A stretch of DNA of 21,667 nt from an uncultured Prevotella sp. (GTDB taxonomy: Bacteria; Bacteroidota; Bacteroidia; Bacteroidales; Bacteroidaceae): NCBI GenBank assembly GCA_900541575.1, contig UQKO01000045.1, positions 1 to 21,667 on the forward strand. The letters are read 5' to 3'. Positions 7,071 through 16,000 of this stretch are shown here, piece after piece. Numbering within the stretch: the stretch's first letter is position 1; each line of letters begins with the position of its first letter. The position numbers and the translations under genes were made by a program. A model generated the notes under the pieces. The model ran no database searches. It was not told where the DNA came from and saw only the letters and a program-made list of their open reading frames with translations.

Positions 7071-7094
7071 CTAGCCCAACTTTCACACCCCTAA
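7071..7094 (+). repeat. Left terminal inverted repeat of the IS relic
   Basis: The sequence CTAGCCCAACTTTCACACCC followed by CTAA matches the complement of 8445-8468 with one difference (G versus A at the fourth base). It marks the outer left edge of the element. Confidence 0.8.
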
Positions 7095-7235
7095 AAAACT
7101 TTCATTTTTTTATCGCGCAAATTTGTTACTCTATATATTGCAAAAGAAGCAATAAGGGCCTATTTAATATTGCCTTAAGCCACTTACAATCCCCCGATGC
7201 AAAATGTAGGACACAAACGTTAATATAAAAAGGCG

Positions 7236-7243
7236 TAACTTTG
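7236..7243 (+). promoter_or_regulatory. Possible -7 element upstream of the transposase fragment
   Basis: TAACTTTG matches the TAnnTTTG consensus five bases before the ATG of the transposase fragment. No TTTG is seen at the expected -33 spacing, so activity is doubtful. Confidence 0.25.
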
Positions 7244-7247
7244 CGCC

Positions 7248-7568
7248 ATGCACGTGAATGTACAACTCAGAAATAATCCCCAAACTGGCGATAGGGCTCC
7301 TTATTACAGATTAAAGGAGTCCTATCGTGATGTGCGTGGAAATGTACATTCACTCATTGTGTTGAATATTGGTTTTGAACCCAATCTCTCACCTGCAAGC
7401 ATGCGTCGCATTGCCGTTGCGTTGACTGAACGTTTCAAAAATAGAAGTGAACAACAACTTTTTCCATTAAAAGAAATGGAAAACCTGAATGATACGGAAC
7501 GTGTTAAAGCTGAAGAGTATTGGGCACGGATGCAAGAAGAAGGTAAGACGAATGACGGGAATGATTAA
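7248..7568 (+). pseudogene. Transposase N-terminal fragment, IS4/IS1634-like
   Basis: A 106-codon frame beginning MHVNVQLRNNPQTGDRAPYY and LKESYRDVRGNVHSLIVLNI. This is the typical N terminus of Bacteroidales transposases of the IS4/IS1634 group (family assigned from memory of related proteins). The segment AEEYWARMQEEGKTND also fits the early part of such proteins. The frame then stops, and no DDE catalytic core follows. Full-length relatives have several hundred residues, so this is a truncated remnant. The matching C-terminal piece is at 7973-8401. Whether this short protein is made and has any regulatory role is unknown. Confidence 0.7.
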
Positions 7569-7704
7569 GCGATGCACAGATCTTTACGAACAGCTGACCC
7601 GCTGCTCTTTGTTCGACAAAAGACAAAATCTTACGATTCGTGAAACTCGCCTCATCGTGGATTATTTAGGCCTTCCGGAAGGTTGTTTTGACGATGAAGA
7701 TTAA
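7561..7704 (+). CDS. Small ORF of 47 aa inside the IS relic, unrecognised
   Basis: ATG at 7561 overlaps the end of the transposase fragment by 8 bases, an arrangement typical of translational coupling. The product starts MIKRCTDLYEQLTRCSLFDK and ends with GLPEGCFDDED. It does not look like the central region of an IS4/IS1634-type transposase. Its last codons (FDDED) coincide with the first, degenerate unit of the tandem array beginning near 7687. It could be a genuine small accessory gene carried by the element, a captured fragment, or chance. Confidence 0.3.
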   Translation: MIKRCTDLYEQLTRCSLFDKRQNLTIRETRLIVDYLGLPEGCFDDED

Positions 7705-7847
7705 GCTGTTTCTACGATCTAAATCTTAGTACTCTAACGATGAAGACCGATAGGTGCTAACGATGAAGACCGATAGGTGCTAACGATGAAGATCATTAGG
7801 TGCTAACGATGAAGACCGTTAGACTCTATGGATAAAGACCGATAGGA
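7687..7847. repeat. 23-bp tandem repeat array
   Basis: Five consecutive 23-bp units occupy 7733-7755, 7756-7778, 7779-7801, 7802-7824 and 7825-7847, with core CTAACGATGAAGACCGATAG. Units 2 and 1 are almost identical; units 3-5 diverge. Two more degenerate units in register extend to 7687 (GACGATGAAGAT at 7690). There are no spacers between units, so this is not a CRISPR array. The period is not a multiple of three, so a conserved coding repeat is unlikely. The array sits where the transposase core is missing. Confidence 0.8.
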
Positions 7848-7972
7848 TAGACTGATTTTGAACGCATAACGAGGTGATTTTGCCTCGCGCGCGTGTATTT
7901 ATATAGGTGTGGTGTGTGGTGCTTAAAAGGGAGGGACTTTCTCTCTTTCGTCCTTCGCATTTATCCAACTGA
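7848..7972. other. Non-coding stretch between repeat array and transposase C-terminal fragment
   Basis: I see no gene here. It holds a CG-rich spot (CCTCGCGCGCG near 7883), then an alternating GT stretch (7904-7921). It does not resemble the rest of the element and, together with the repeats, replaces the missing transposase core. Confidence 0.5.
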
Positions 7973-8401
7973 ATGATAAAGTCAAAATGGTCTATTATCA
8001 TCTTCGTCTTTCTTCAACCAATATGGGACTACTATAACCTTATTAGGGAAATAGAATGTACCAATCGTCAATTAAAGAATGATCTCAATCTGCGTCCCAT
8101 ATACCATCAGAAAGATGAAAGTAGTGATGCACATCTGTTCTTTGGCTTATTGGCCTATTGGGTAGTAAACACCGTAAGGTACGGGCTAAAACAATCAAAC
8201 ATAAAATGTTATTGGACAGAAATTACCAGACGTATGTCTACTCAAAAGCTAGTAACCACAAATGCTACGAATGCTTTAGGAGAAGCCATTGTTTTTAGAC
8301 AATGTAGTTGTCCAAGCAAATCTGCGAAAGAAATCTATGATGCGCTAAAGTTCAAACATGCGCCCTTTAAGAAAATACAAATTTGTAGGACACAAAGTTA
8401 A
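7973..8401 (+). pseudogene. Transposase C-terminal fragment, IS4/IS1634-like
   Basis: An open frame of 142 codons. From about codon 20 it carries the conserved end of an IS4/IS1634-type transposase: YYNLIREIECTNRQLKNDLN, then LRPIYHQKDESSDAHLFFGL, LAYWVVNTVRYGLKQ, and a tail near KHAPFKKIQICRTQS. The YxxIRxxExxNRxLK segment contains the glutamate expected as the last residue of the DDE triad. The first about 19 residues, including MIKSKWSIIIFVFLQ, are not transposase-like and show where the deletion or replacement breakpoint lies (about 8028). Without the central Asp residues it cannot be an active enzyme. Confidence 0.75.
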
Positions 8402-8444
8402 CCTCTAATGATTGGATTTGCCCATGACAACAAGAGATGCAATA

Positions 8445-8468
8445 TTAGGGGTGTGAAAGTTGGGTTAG
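8445..8468 (-). repeat. Right terminal inverted repeat of the IS relic
   Basis: TTAGGGGTGTGAAAGTTGGG followed by TTAG is the inverted partner of 7071-7094 (23 of 24 identical). Its outer few bases overlap the end of the terminator-linked repeat copy A. Confidence 0.8.
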
Positions 8469-8517
8469 GACTTGTTATGGACTTGCACCCATTAGAATAA
8501 GCTCATGCCGAGCGTAC
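8464..8517 (-). repeat. Terminator-linked repeat, copy A
   Basis: On the minus strand this segment follows the T run of the rpoC terminator. It carries AGTACGCTCGGCATGAGC, TCTAATGGGTGCAAGTCC and then ATAACAAG. It is the partner of 3829-3880. ATGG and CCAT flanking GTGCAAGT could form a small hairpin, and GCTC/GAGC another. Its far end merges with the outer end of the IS relic. Confidence 0.6.
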
Positions 8518-8521
8518 TACC

Positions 8522-8556
8522 AAAAAGAGGATGTGTCGTTTTGACACATCCTCTTT
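8522..8556 (-). terminator. Intrinsic terminator of rpoBC
   Basis: Bases 8524-8537 (AAAGAGGATGTGTC) pair perfectly with 8543-8556 (GACACATCCTCTTT) around a 5-base loop. On the minus strand the stem runs into five U. It begins 26 bases after the rpoC stop codon and closes the large operon. Confidence 0.9.
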
Positions 8557-8582
8557 GAATATATAAAGAACTGAGATTCTAT

Positions 8583-11500
8583 TTACTCAGCAGCTTTCTC
8601 TGCTTGAGCACGTTCGTACTCTTCTTTATCAGCTACAACAATCTTGCTAAACTCACGCAGACCTGTACCAGCGGGGATAAGGTGACCGCAAATCACGTTC
8701 TCCTTCATACCCTCGAGGTAGTCGGTCTTGCCACTGATGGCAGCCTCGTTGAGCACCTTGGTAGTTTCCTGGAAGGAAGCTGCCGACATGAAGCTCTTGG
8801 TCTGGAGGGCTGCACGGGTGATACCCTGAAGAATCTGAGTAGAGGTGGCAGCCATAGCATCGCGCACCTTGACGAGTTTGAGGTCACGGCGCTTGAGCTG
8901 TGAGTTCTCATCGTGGAGCTTGCGGGCGGTCACGATCATACCCTTCTTCATGGTCTCGCTGTCGCCAGCGTCGATTACGACTTTCTTGCCCCAGATGCGA
9001 TCGTTCTCTTCAGCAAAGTCGAGTTTGTCAACTATCTGCTGCTCGAGGAAACGAGTATCGCCAGGTTCGTTGATCTGAACCTTACGCATCATCTGACGCA
9101 CGATTACTTCGAAGTGCTTATCGTTGATCTTCACACCTTGGAGACGGTATACATCTTGTACTTCGTTGACAATGTATTCCTGTACGGCAGTGGGACCCAT
9201 GATGGCGAGAATGTCACTTGGAGTGATAGAGCCATCAGAGAGTTTGGTACCAGCACGTACGAAGTCATTTTGCTGAACAAGAATCTGCTTTGACAGAGGC
9301 ACGAGGTACTTCTTAACTTCGCCAAGCTTTGAAGTGACGATAATTTCGCGGTTACCACGCTTAATGTTACCCATGGTAATCTCTCCATCGATTTCGGTCA
9401 CCACTGCAGGGTTGCTCGGGTTGCGAGCTTCGAAGAGCTCGGTTACACGGGGGAGACCACCGGTGATATCACCAGCCTTACCTACTACACGAGGTATCTT
9501 GACGAGGACTTCACCTGCCTTGATATCCTGTCCATCCTCTACAACGATGTGACCATTGATAGGGAAGCTGTAGGTACGGATAATTTCGCCCTTTTCATCG
9601 ATGATGTTACAGTTAGGCACGTGGCTCTTGTCTTTCGACTCGATTACGATACGCTCACGCAAACCAGTTGCTTCATCTTCATCTACACGATAGCTGATGC
9701 CCTCGGTCACGTTCTCAAACTGTATCTTACCAGCCGTTTCTGTTACGATCACTGCATTGAATGGATCCCACTTAGCAATGACAGTATCTTTGGTTACCTT
9801 CTGTCCGTCTTCTACAAATAGTTGAGAGCCATAGGGTACGTTCTGGCTAGAGAGTACAATACCTGTGTTCTCATCGATGAAGCGGACTTCGGCCAAACGG
9901 CCTACCACAACCTTGCAAACATTTCCTTCTTCGTCGTGAGAGTCCACAGTACGAAGTTCCTCGAATTCGAGGCGGCAATCGCTCTTGGCCTTGATGGTGG
10001 CATTGGCTGCAGCATTTGATGCGATACCACCGGCGTGGAAGGTACGAAGAGTAAGCTGCGTACCAGGCTCACCAATTGACTGGGCTGCGATAACACCAAC
10101 TGCCTCACCCTTCTGCACCATACGGCTAGTAGCCAAGTTGCGTCCATAGCACTTCATGCAGACACCATGCTTGCTTTCGCAGGTAAGTACCGAACGAATT
10201 TCTACACTCTCAATGGGCGAGGCCTCTATCTCTGCAGCGATGGGTTCGGTGATTTCCTCGCCAGAAGCAACAATGAGTTTACCTGTAGTGGGGTTGGTAA
10301 TATCATGTACTGAAACACGTCCAAGGATTCGCTCTGATAGTGAAGATATCACTTCATCGCCATCCTTAAGAGCTGTGCATACAAGGCCACGGAGGGTTCC
10401 GCAGTCTTCTTCAGTGATAATTACATCGTGAGATACGTCGACAAGACGACGGGTAAGATAACCAGCATCGGCTGTTTTCAACGCAGTATCGGCAAGACCC
10501 TTACGAGCACCGTGAGTAGAGATAAAGTACTCCAACACGGACATGCCTTCCTTAAAGTTTGAAAGAATCGGGTTCTCAATAATCTGCGCACCTTCGGCAC
10601 CAGCCTTTTGCGGCTTAGCCATCAAACCACGCATACCTGCGAGCTGAGCAATCTGATCGGCAGAACCACGGGCACCAGAGTCGAGCATCATGAACACGGC
10701 ATTGAAGCCTTGGTCGGCCTCGGTCATCTGCTTCATCAAGGTTTTCTTGATGTCGGTGTTCACATGAGTCCAAGTATCAATTACCTGATTGTAACGTTCC
10801 TTGTCGGTGATGAAACCCATGTTGTAGTTCATCGTAATCTGCTCTACTTCCTCGTTACCTCGTTTCACGATATCGGCCTTCTCTGCGGGGATGATGATAT
10901 CACCCAAGTTGAACGAAAGACCACCCTCGTATGCCTTGCGGTAACCAAGATTCTTAATACCATCGAGGAAGTCGCATGCGCGAGCCATACCTACAGTCTT
11001 GATAACCTTAGAGATAATGTCGCGGAGTGATTTCTTTGCTACTACGCAGTTGATGAAGCCACACTCTTCGGGGATGATGCCGTTGACGATGATACGACCT
11101 ACCGAAGTCTCTACGATGTGCTTAATCTTAGCACCACGCTCATCAATATCATCTACCATCACTTTAACAGGAGCATGCACGTCAACACGGCGCTCATTAA
11201 AAGCGATGAGGGCTTCTTCAGGACCATAGAAAGTGAGGCCTGAGCCCTTTGCTCCAGGACGGAGTTTCGTGATATAATAGAGACCAAGCACCATATCTTG
11301 TGAAGGTACGGTGATAGGTGCGCCATTAGCGGGATTAAGGATGTTGTGGCTCTGAAGCATGAGCATCTGGGCTTCAAGTACAGCTTCGTTGCTCAAGGGG
11401 AGGTGTACAGCCATTTGGTCACCATCGAAGTCCGCATTGAATGCGGTACATGCCAACGGGTGGAGCTGAATAGCTTTACCTTCAATCATCTTGGGCTGGA

Positions 11501-12842
11501 AAGCCTGAATACCGAGACGGTGAAGGGTCGGTGCACGGTTGAGGAGCACAGGGTGTCCCTTCATCACGTGTTCGAGGATGTCCCAAATAATAGGTTCACG
11601 GCGATCAACAATTTTCTTGGCACTCTTTACCGTCTTCACAATGCCGCGCTCAATGAGCTTACGGATGATGAACGGCTTATAAAGCTCGGCAGCCATAAGC
11701 TTAGGCAGACCGCATTCGCCCATCTTGAGCTCAGGACCTACAACGATAACGGAACGTGCAGAATAGTCGACACGCTTACCGAGAAGGTTCTGACGGAAAC
11801 GTCCAGCCTTACCCTTGAGTGAATCGGAAAGCGACTTAAGGGGGCGATTGCTATCGCTCTTAACAGCCGACGACTTACGTGAGTTGTCGAAAAGGCTATC
11901 AACTGACTCTTGAAGCATACGCTTCTCGTTGCGGAGAATCACTTCAGGAGCCTTAATCTCGAGTAAGCGCTTCAAGCGGTTGTTGCGGATAAGCACACGA
12001 CGGTAAAGGTCGTTGAGATCGGAAGTGGCAAAACGGCCACCATCTAGAGGTACGAGCGGACGCAAATCGGGAGGAGTCACGGGGATGACCTTCATGATCA
12101 TCCACTCGGGCTTGTTGCGATCGCGACTTGCACGGAACGACTCTACTACTTGAAGACGCTTCAGAGCCTCGTTTTTACGCTGCATTGAAGAGTCGGAATT
12201 GGCACGGTCGCGCAATTCGTAGGAGAGGCTATCAAGGTCAATGCGTTTGAGAAGGTCGTATACGGCCTCGGCACCCATTTTAGCGATAAACTTGTTGGGA
12301 TCGCTGTCCTCAAGATATTGATTCTCTTTGGGGAGTTTCTTTACGAGGTCAAGATATTCGTCCTCTGTGAGGAGGTCGTTCTGAGCCACGTCGTCAGCCA
12401 ATGCACCTGGCTGAATCACTACGTAGCGCTCATAATAAATAATGGAGTCGAGTTTTTTCGTAGGAATGCCGAGAAGATAACCGATCTTGTTGGGTAGAGA
12501 ACGGAAATACCAGATGTGTGCTACAGGCACTACTAACTGGATGTGACCAGCACGCTCGCGGCGCACCTTCTTCTCCGTAACTTCCACACCACAACGATCG
12601 CAGACGATTCCTTTATAGCGAATGCGCTTGTACTTTCCACAGTGGCACTCATAGTCTTTTGTAGGACCAAAAATGCGCTCGCAGAACAAGCCGTCACGCT
12701 CAGGCTTATAGGTGCGATAATTGATGGTTTCGGGCTTTAGCACCTCACCATACGAATTTGCCATAATCTCTTCCGGGGAAGCCAGACCTATGGTAATTTT
12801 CGTAAAGTTGCTCTTTATCTTATTGTCTCTTTTAAATGCCAT
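8583..12842 (-). CDS. rpoC: DNA-directed RNA polymerase subunit beta'
   Basis: The 1,419-residue beta' subunit forms, with beta, the catalytic cleft of RNA polymerase. The N-terminal zinc site is intact (C66, C68, C81, C84). The active-site motif NADFDGDQ is at 469-476, with the three magnesium-binding aspartates D471, D473 and D475. A second zinc-type cluster (CESKHGVCMKCYGRN) and the bridge/trigger region (GEPGTQLTLRTFHAGGIAS) lie around residues 800-880. Length fits Bacteroidetes beta' proteins. It lies 167 bases downstream of rpoB, a relatively wide gap with no clear internal promoter, only a 7-bp inverted repeat (AGTTAAT/ATTAACT, 12886-12924). It is followed at once by its terminator and then by the IS relic rather than by ribosomal genes. 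Confidence 0.98.
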   Translation of the reverse strand: MAFKRDNKIKSNFTKITIGLASPEEIMANSYGEVLKPETINYRTYKPERDGLFCERIFGPTKDYECHCGKYKRIRYKGIVCDRCGVEVTEKKVRRERAGHIQLVVPVAHIWYFRSLPNKIGYLLGIPTKKLDSIIYYERYVVIQPGALADDVAQNDLLTEDEYLDLVKKLPKENQYLEDSDPNKFIAKMGAEAVYDLLKRIDLDSLSYELRDRANSDSSMQRKNEALKRLQVVESFRASRDRNKPEWMIMKVIPVTPPDLRPLVPLDGGRFATSDLNDLYRRVLIRNNRLKRLLEIKAPEVILRNEKRMLQESVDSLFDNSRKSSAVKSDSNRPLKSLSDSLKGKAGRFRQNLLGKRVDYSARSVIVVGPELKMGECGLPKLMAAELYKPFIIRKLIERGIVKTVKSAKKIVDRREPIIWDILEHVMKGHPVLLNRAPTLHRLGIQAFQPKMIEGKAIQLHPLACTAFNADFDGDQMAVHLPLSNEAVLEAQMLMLQSHNILNPANGAPITVPSQDMVLGLYYITKLRPGAKGSGLTFYGPEEALIAFNERRVDVHAPVKVMVDDIDERGAKIKHIVETSVGRIIVNGIIPEECGFINCVVAKKSLRDIISKVIKTVGMARACDFLDGIKNLGYRKAYEGGLSFNLGDIIIPAEKADIVKRGNEEVEQITMNYNMGFITDKERYNQVIDTWTHVNTDIKKTLMKQMTEADQGFNAVFMMLDSGARGSADQIAQLAGMRGLMAKPQKAGAEGAQIIENPILSNFKEGMSVLEYFISTHGARKGLADTALKTADAGYLTRRLVDVSHDVIITEEDCGTLRGLVCTALKDGDEVISSLSERILGRVSVHDITNPTTGKLIVASGEEITEPIAAEIEASPIESVEIRSVLTCESKHGVCMKCYGRNLATSRMVQKGEAVGVIAAQSIGEPGTQLTLRTFHAGGIASNAAANATIKAKSDCRLEFEELRTVDSHDEEGNVCKVVVGRLAEVRFIDENTGIVLSSQNVPYGSQLFVEDGQKVTKDTVIAKWDPFNAVIVTETAGKIQFENVTEGISYRVDEDEATGLRERIVIESKDKSHVPNCNIIDEKGEIIRTYSFPINGHIVVEDGQDIKAGEVLVKIPRVVGKAGDITGGLPRVTELFEARNPSNPAVVTEIDGEITMGNIKRGNREIIVTSKLGEVKKYLVPLSKQILVQQNDFVRAGTKLSDGSITPSDILAIMGPTAVQEYIVNEVQDVYRLQGVKINDKHFEVIVRQMMRKVQINEPGDTRFLEQQIVDKLDFAEENDRIWGKKVVIDAGDSETMKKGMIVTARKLHDENSQLKRRDLKLVKVRDAMAATSTQILQGITRAALQTKSFMSAASFQETTKVLNEAAISGKTDYLEGMKENVICGHLIPAGTGLREFSKIVVADKEEYERAQAEKAAE

Positions 12843-13009
12843 TTTAGTAGGATTGATTGAGAGGGGTAATGTTGTGAAAGTTTTTAGTTAATAGGATAAG
12901 AGGCTAGAAAGTATTTGATTAACTTCCGCTCCTTGCGCTTTTGCATTATGCATCTGTGAGCTGACTATAAACGGGAACTACTTAACCTCATAACCCTATA
13001 ACTTAAAAC

Positions 13010-16000
13010 TTAATCGAGCGTGATGCTCAAGCCCAGACCGCGAAGTTCATGGAGCAATACGTTGAGCGATTCGGGGATGCCCGGAGTAGGCATGGGTTCG
13101 CCCTTGACAATTGCTTCGTATGCCTTGGCACGGCCTGTTACGTCGTCGGACTTGATGGTCAGGATTTCTTGAAGTACGTGTGACGCACCAAAGGCCTCAA
13201 TGGCCCAAACTTCCATCTCACCAAAACGCTGACCACCGAACTGTGCCTTACCACCAAGCGGTTGCTGAGTGATGAGCGAGTACGGACCAATGGAACGAGC
13301 GTGCATTTTGTCCTCGACCATGTGGCCGAGTTTCAGCATGTAAGTCACACCTACAGTTGCCTCTTGGTCGAATGCCTCACCTGTGGCACCATCGTAGAGC
13401 TGTGTAGAACAGTAACGGGGAAGGCCAGCCTTGTCGGTCCATTCACAGAGGTCCTCAAGCTTTGCACCATCGAAAATAGGAGTTGCGAACTTCACACCGA
13501 GTTTGCGGCCTGCTGCACCGAGTACAGCCTCGAATATTTGACCGATATTCATACGTGAAGGCACACCCAGAGGGTTGAGCACAATATCAACAGGAGTACC
13601 ATCTGCCAAGAAAGGCATGTCTTCTTGACGAACAACCTTAGAAACAATACCCTTGTTACCATGACGGCCGGCCATTTTATCACCTACACCTATCTTACGT
13701 TTCTTTGCGATGTAGACTTTGGCCTGCTGAATGATGCCCGAAGGCAAATCGTCGCCAATGGTAATGGCAAACTTCTTGCGCTTGAGCACAGCATCCATCT
13801 GATTGTACTTCTTCAAGTAGTTAATCACGAGCTGACGGATGAGTTTGTTGGCATGTTCATCGTCTGTCCAATCATGTAGTTCTACAGAAGTGAAATCGAG
13901 CGATGCGAGCACAGCCTTGTTAAACTTAACATCCTTAGCTATTACCTCAGAACCTATGTTGTCTTTCACTCCAAGCGATTTCTTATCGCTGATGAGAGAG
14001 AGCAACTTGTCAATCATTACATCCTTTAACTCAGCCGTTTCCTTTTGGAAATCGTCATCGAGTTTCTGGAGCGTTACCTTATCTGCTGCCTTTGCACTAC
14101 GGTTTTTCTGAACACGTGAGAAGAGACGCTTATTGATAACAACACCTGCGAGTGAGGGATTTGCTTTCAAAGAAGCATCTTTCACATCACCAGCCTTATC
14201 ACCGAAGATGGCACGAAGAAGCTTTTCTTCTGGAGTAGGATCGCTCTCTCCCTTAGGAGTTATCTTACCGATAAGAATATCACCAGGAGCTACACGAGCA
14301 CCAATACGGATAATACCTGTATCGTCGAGATCCTTAGTGGCATCCTCGCTTACGTTAGGAATATCATTGGTGAATTCTTCCATACCACGTTTCGTTTCAC
14401 GAACCTCAAGCGAGTATTCGTCAACGTGTACAGAAGTGAGGATATCTTCTCGTACCATACGCTCATTGAGCACAATGGCATCCTCGTAATTGTATCCCTT
14501 CCAAGGCATGTATGCCACGAGGAGGTTACGCCCAAGTGCGAGTTCACCATTTTCTGTAGCATAACCCTCTGTAAGAATGTCACCTTTGTGGACTTTCTGT
14601 CCCTTACTACAAATAGGACGAAGGTCGATGGTCATATTCTGATTCGTACGGCGGAACTTAGGAATGTCGTATTCCTTCACGTTAGAATCGAAGCTTACAA
14701 ATTCTTCGTCTTCCGTACGATCGTAAGCAATGCGAATGGTATTGGCATCAACATATTCTATTACACCTTCACCTTCAGCAGTAATCATCGTACGTGAATC
14801 CTCGCACACCTGCTTTTCAATGCCAGTACCTACAATAGGAGCCTCGCTACGAATGAGAGGCACAGCCTGGCGCATCATGTTCGATCCCATCAATGCACGG
14901 TGAGCATCATCGTGTTCCAAGAACGGGATAAGAGATGCTGCAATAGAGGCAATCTGCTGAGGAGCAACGTCTATGAGTTCTACCTGTGAAGGAGGTACTA
15001 CTGGGTAGTCGGCATCCTGACGACATTTTACTTTGTCGCGGATAAAAGAGCCATCATCATTTAAGGGAGCATTACCCTGACCAATAACCTTACCTTCTTC
15101 CTCTTCTGCTGAAAGATATACAATATGATCGTTGTCTAAATCTACCATCGAATTTTCTACCTTACGATAGGGAGTTTCGATGAAGCCAAGATCATCTATC
15201 TTAGCATATACACAAAGTGAAGAAATAAGACCGATGTTAGGACCTTCCGGAGATTCAATCGGACAGAGACGACCATAGTGAGTATAGTGTACGTCACGAA
15301 CCTCAAAGCCTGCACGCTCACGCGAAAGACCACCAGGACCAAGAGCTGAAAGACGACGCTTATGAGTTACCTCTGCCAAAGGATTCGTCTGATCCATGAA
15401 CTGCGACAGAGCATTCGTTCCGAAGAATGAGTTAACAACGCTTGAGATGGTCTTTGCATTGATCAAATCAGTCGGAGTGAACACTTCATTGTCGCGTACA
15501 TTCATACGTTCACGAATGGTACGGCTCATTCGAGCTAAGCCAATAGCGAATTGGTTAGATAGTTGTTCTCCTACCGTACGAACGCGACGATTGCTTAAGT
15601 GGTCAATATCATCAACAGTAGCCTTAGAGTTGATTAACTCAACAAGATATTTGATAATCTCGATGATATCCTCACGAGTAAGCACACGCACATCCATGTC
15701 CGTGCTGAGATTGAGCTTTTTGTTGATACGATATCGTCCAACCTCGCCCAAATCATAACGTTTCTCTGAGAAGAAAAGATTATTGATAACCTCACGCGCC
15801 GATGCATCATCCGCAGGATCTGCATTACGCAACTGACGATAGATATAGTTGACAGCCTCTTGCTCCGAGTTTGAAGGATCTTTTTGAAGGGTATTAAAGA
15901 TGATAGAGTAGTCTGTAGAAGCGCCCTCCTCTGGGTGTACCAAGATTGTCTGCTCACCCGAAGCAAGGATTATCTCTGAATTTTCGGGAGTGATTATTTC

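Larger units (their letters stand above)
7071..8468. mobile_element. Insertion-sequence relic, IS4/IS1634-like, with terminal inverted repeats
   Basis: The left end at 7071-7094 (CTAGCCCAACTTTCACACCC, then CTAA) and the reverse complement of the right end at 8445-8468 agree at 23 of 24 positions. Inside lie the N-terminal and C-terminal portions of an IS4/IS1634-type transposase in the same orientation. The central catalytic portion is missing and replaced by an unrelated short ORF and tandem repeats. I see no target-site duplication in the immediate flanks. At 1,398 bp it is probably a defective copy that could be moved only in trans. A 13-bp direct repeat (TGTAGGACACAAA) occurs at 7205-7217 and 8384-8396. 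Confidence 0.75.

Noticed and set aside
7733..7847. Possible CRISPR array
   Set aside because: Units are directly joined with no spacers, and no cas genes are present; it is a plain tandem repeat.
8464..8517. Group II intron fragment, based on GGGTGCAAGTCC
   Set aside because: No domain V/VI, reverse transcriptase or intron boundary is visible; the resemblance is too short to call.
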